This document shows positions 24,053 to 25,758 of a DNA stretch of 25,758 nucleotides, piece by piece; within the stretch, counting starts at the first letter, position 1, and the number at the start of each line of letters is the position of its first letter. The notes beneath the pieces were generated by a model. That model was not told where the DNA came from and made no database searches. It worked only from the letters and a program-made list of their open reading frames with translations. Source of the stretch: Bordetella parapertussis (GTDB lineage: Bacteria > Pseudomonadota > Gammaproteobacteria > Burkholderiales > Burkholderiaceae_B); assembly GCA_945883615.1 (NCBI GenBank), contig CAMCYB010000026.1:1-25758 (forward strand). Reading direction: 5' to 3'. The position numbers were made by a program, and so were the translations under genes.

Positions 24053-24796
24053 TCATGTTGCGATGCCTTTTGTCTGCTTACGCAGTGATTCACCTCCCAA
24101 TTTGATTTGATGTGCCGCATGAAGCACACGATCTAAAATGGCGTCCGCGAGCGTGGGGTCATTGAGGTAGTCGTGCCAATGCTCGGTGGGCAGTTGGCTG
24201 GTGATGATCGTTGAGCGCGTGGCGACGCGATCATCAATGACTTCCAGTAGATCGTTTCGTTCATCTTGGTCAAGGGGTGCTAAGCCCCAGTCATCGAGTA
24301 TTAAGAGGTCAGTCTTGGCGAGGGCGCTTAGGCGCTTGCCGAAACTGCCGTCGCCGTGAGCAATGCGAAGCTCTTCAAACAGACGGGGTGTGCGCACGTA
24401 AGTGACTGATAGCCCCTGGCGGCAAGCCGCGTTGCCAAGCGCGCAGGCCAGCCACGTTTTACCGCAACCGGTGGCGCCCGTCAGAATGAGATTCTGATGA
24501 TTATGAATCCATTGGCAATTTGATAGCTGTGCCATCAGTGACTTATCAAGTTTACGCCCTGCACCATATTGAATATCTTCAACACAAGCTTGCGAGGTCT
24601 TTAGCCGCGCCTCACGTAGCAGTCGCTTAAGTCTCCGGTTCTCGCGCCACGTGAGCTCACAGTCGACGAGCATGCCAAATCGCTCATCAAACGCGAGGCT
24701 TTGCGCAGCACTGTTTGTTTGCTGATCTTCAAATGCGGCGGCCATACCAGGTAAACGCAAAGATTTAAGGGTATTGAGAGTGTGCTCCGTTAGCAT
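24053..24796 (-). CDS. istB: IS21-family helper ATPase IstB
   Basis: The 247-residue protein is full length for IstB. It has the N-terminal [16 protein letters not shown] helix pair, Walker A GATGCGKT (107-114), Walker [13 protein letters not shown], then [10 protein letters not shown] and [18 protein letters not shown] near the end. IstB oligomerises on DNA, bends the target and activates IstA. Its ATG overlaps the istA stop (ATGCTAA), the standard coupling in IS21. The gene looks intact even though istA is broken. Confidence 0.96.
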   Translation of the reverse strand: MLTEHTLNTLKSLRLPGMAAAFEDQQTNSAAQSLAFDERFGMLVDCELTWRENRRLKRLLREARLKTSQACVEDIQYGAGRKLDKSLMAQLSNCQWIHNHQNLILTGATGCGKTWLACALGNAACRQGLSVTYVRTPRLFEELRIAHGDGSFGKRLSALAKTDLLILDDWGLAPLDQDERNDLLEVIDDRVATRSTIITSQLPTEHWHDYLNDPTLADAILDRVLHAAHQIKLGGESLRKQTKGIAT

Positions 24797-25610
24797 GGGT
24801 CGATCTCCGTGGGTTGGTAATAGGCCGGGCCACGCAGGTTTGCGTGATGGGGTAAGGGCAGTTCAATTTGCTTAGCGGGCAGCGGTTGTCGGTCTAGTCC
24901 CAGCTTAAGAATTGAGGCGACTGACTTATAGCGGTGCGAGCCTAAAACGATTGTCCGAGCACAGGCGGCGTCCATTCGTTCGTTACCATGCTCGCGGGCC
25001 AATCGCTTTAATCCTAGACCGGCTCGGTAGGCTTGTTCTGGGTGCTGTTTCTCGAACAAGAGTCGTTCGACCAGCATGGCTGCAGAGGGGCCCACCCGAG
25101 CAGCCCAAGCTATCATCTTGGCGGGTGTCCAACCGGCGTGGGCCAGATGTGCGGCGGGCATATGTTCGGGGCGTGTTGAGTAATGCCCCTTATGCAGGTT
25201 GCGGGCATGGATGGCCACGCGTTGGTGCCCAATAAAGACTTCGAGCATGCCACGGGTGATGCAAAGCTCGACCTCTTTGCGCACTAGGTTGTAGGGTACG
25301 CTGTAGTAATGTTGATCGAGTTCGACGTGGTAATCAATGTTCACGCGGGCGTGCTTCCAATGCGCCATGACGAAGGCTTTAGCGGGCAGTGGTTGCAAGT
25401 GATCACGATCCAGTCGTTCAAAGGCTTCTCGGCGTGAGCCGGGTAGTTTTTTAAAAGGACGATCGTTCAGCGTGGGCAACAAACGCGCGATGGCCGCATC
25501 AACTTCAGCAATCGAGAAGAACCGATGGTGTCTCAGGCGTGCCAGAATCCAACGCTCAACGACTTGCACGGCTGACTCGACTTTGGCCTTATCTTGGGGC
25601 TTTCTGGGCC
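24790..25610 (-). pseudogene. istA: IS21-family transposase IstA, N-terminal half lost
   Basis: About 273 C-terminal residues of a roughly 500-residue IstA remain, beginning at [12 protein letters not shown], a segment holding the last acidic residue of the DDE triad, and running through [10 protein letters not shown]. The helix-turn-helix and the two catalytic Asp residues are gone. The break at 25610/25611 coincides with an IS3-type end. The frame stays open across the junction to a GTG at 25659, so a 289-residue hybrid could be made, with its first 16 residues from the IS3 end. That hybrid cannot be an active transposase. Confidence 0.92.
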
Positions 25611-25758
25611 TGAATCGCCCCGGGTTTTGAGGAGGTTGATTGGTTAAAGTGATTGGCACTCAACAGCCTTAATGCTTTGTTGCTTATGGTAATTTTCTTC
25701 TGCCTCAGCAGGAGTAATATACCCGATACGACTCAGTAGCCTTTGGTTATTAAACCAA
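25611..25758 (-). mobile_element. IS3-family insertion sequence, one end only
   Basis: The element starts with TGAATCGCCCCGGG at 25611, which matches my memory of ends in IS3-family elements, directly where istA homology stops. It contains the 3' end of an orfB reading leftwards and runs off the window. Only its right end is visible, so subgroup and completeness are unknown. Confidence 0.82.
25644..25758 (-). CDS. IS3-family transposase OrfB, C-terminal 37 residues (partial)
   Basis: The visible end reads [23 protein letters not shown] and stops at 25644. The Trp-Phe-Asn-Asn ... Arg ... Gly-Tyr-x-(T/P)-P-A-E motif is the standard C-terminus of the OrfB integrase domain of IS3-family elements. 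The rest of the gene and orfA lie beyond the window edge. Confidence 0.88.
   Translation of the reverse strand, partial: WFNNQRLLSRIGYITPAEAEENYHKQQSIKAVECQSL

Larger units (their letters stand above)
23899..25610 (-). mobile_element. IS21-family insertion sequence, interrupted
   Basis: The istA-istB pair reads leftwards, with the istB-side terminal region ending in the disrupted MFS gene. The exact end is uncertain; a TG at 23899-23900 next to the repeated CGTGACCG sites is the best candidate. The other end is beyond an IS3 insertion and is not in the window. IS21 elements move by a DDE integrase (IstA) with the AAA+ helper IstB. With istA broken this copy should be immobile on its own. Confidence 0.85.

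Overview
The window looks like a moderately AT-rich betaproteobacterial chromosome, probably Burkholderiales. That placement is an inference from gene families: DUF3025, paired YeeE/YedE subunits, a GntR/FCD-controlled amidase and CaiB cluster, a form I CO dehydrogenase, and IS21 and IS3 elements. No tRNA, rRNA or CRISPR array was seen.

Layout. (1) 1-1608, + strand: the tail of an unidentified ORF, a DctQ-like C-terminal fragment with no N-terminal part in frame, and an intact TRAP large permease (dctM). (2) 9978-1694, - strand: a compact operon for an aerobic molybdenum-copper CO dehydrogenase, in the order coxM-coxS-coxL-coxG-coxD-coxE-mocA-2OG/Fe(II) oxygenase. CoxL carries the form I motif AYRCSFR with Cys382. 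No XdhC-like coxF is present. (3) 9979-10372: a 394-bp AT-rich divergent region, followed by a GTG-started six-helix membrane protein with regularly spaced Met and His (10373-11026) and a 15 x 9-bp perfect tandem repeat. (4) 11222-13312: a DUF3025 protein, a divergent O6-alkylguanine-DNA alkyltransferase, and a membrane-anchored coiled-coil protein built from 11-residue repeats.

(5) 21441-13338, - strand: a nine-gene catabolic cluster read from a promoter facing a GntR/FCD regulator (21563-22249). The order is small coupled protein, amidase, CaiB-type CoA-transferase, crotonase-fold protein, ABC binding protein, permease, ATPase, PuuE-like deacetylase/amidohydrolase and SDR. Two of its enzymes lack the textbook catalytic residues. 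The gene set fits uptake of an amide or cyclic imide, ring opening, deamidation and CoA activation, but the substrate is unknown. (6) 22334-23208: a two-gene YeeE/YedE-type transporter.

(7) 23342-25758: a UMF1-type MFS gene is cut by an IS21-family element, and the istA gene of that element is cut in turn by an IS3-family element that runs off the window. Both breaks can be placed to within a few bases.

Functionally the window combines energy gain from CO, uptake of organic acids or sulfur compounds, and a specialised amide pathway. It ends in a stack of insertion sequences.
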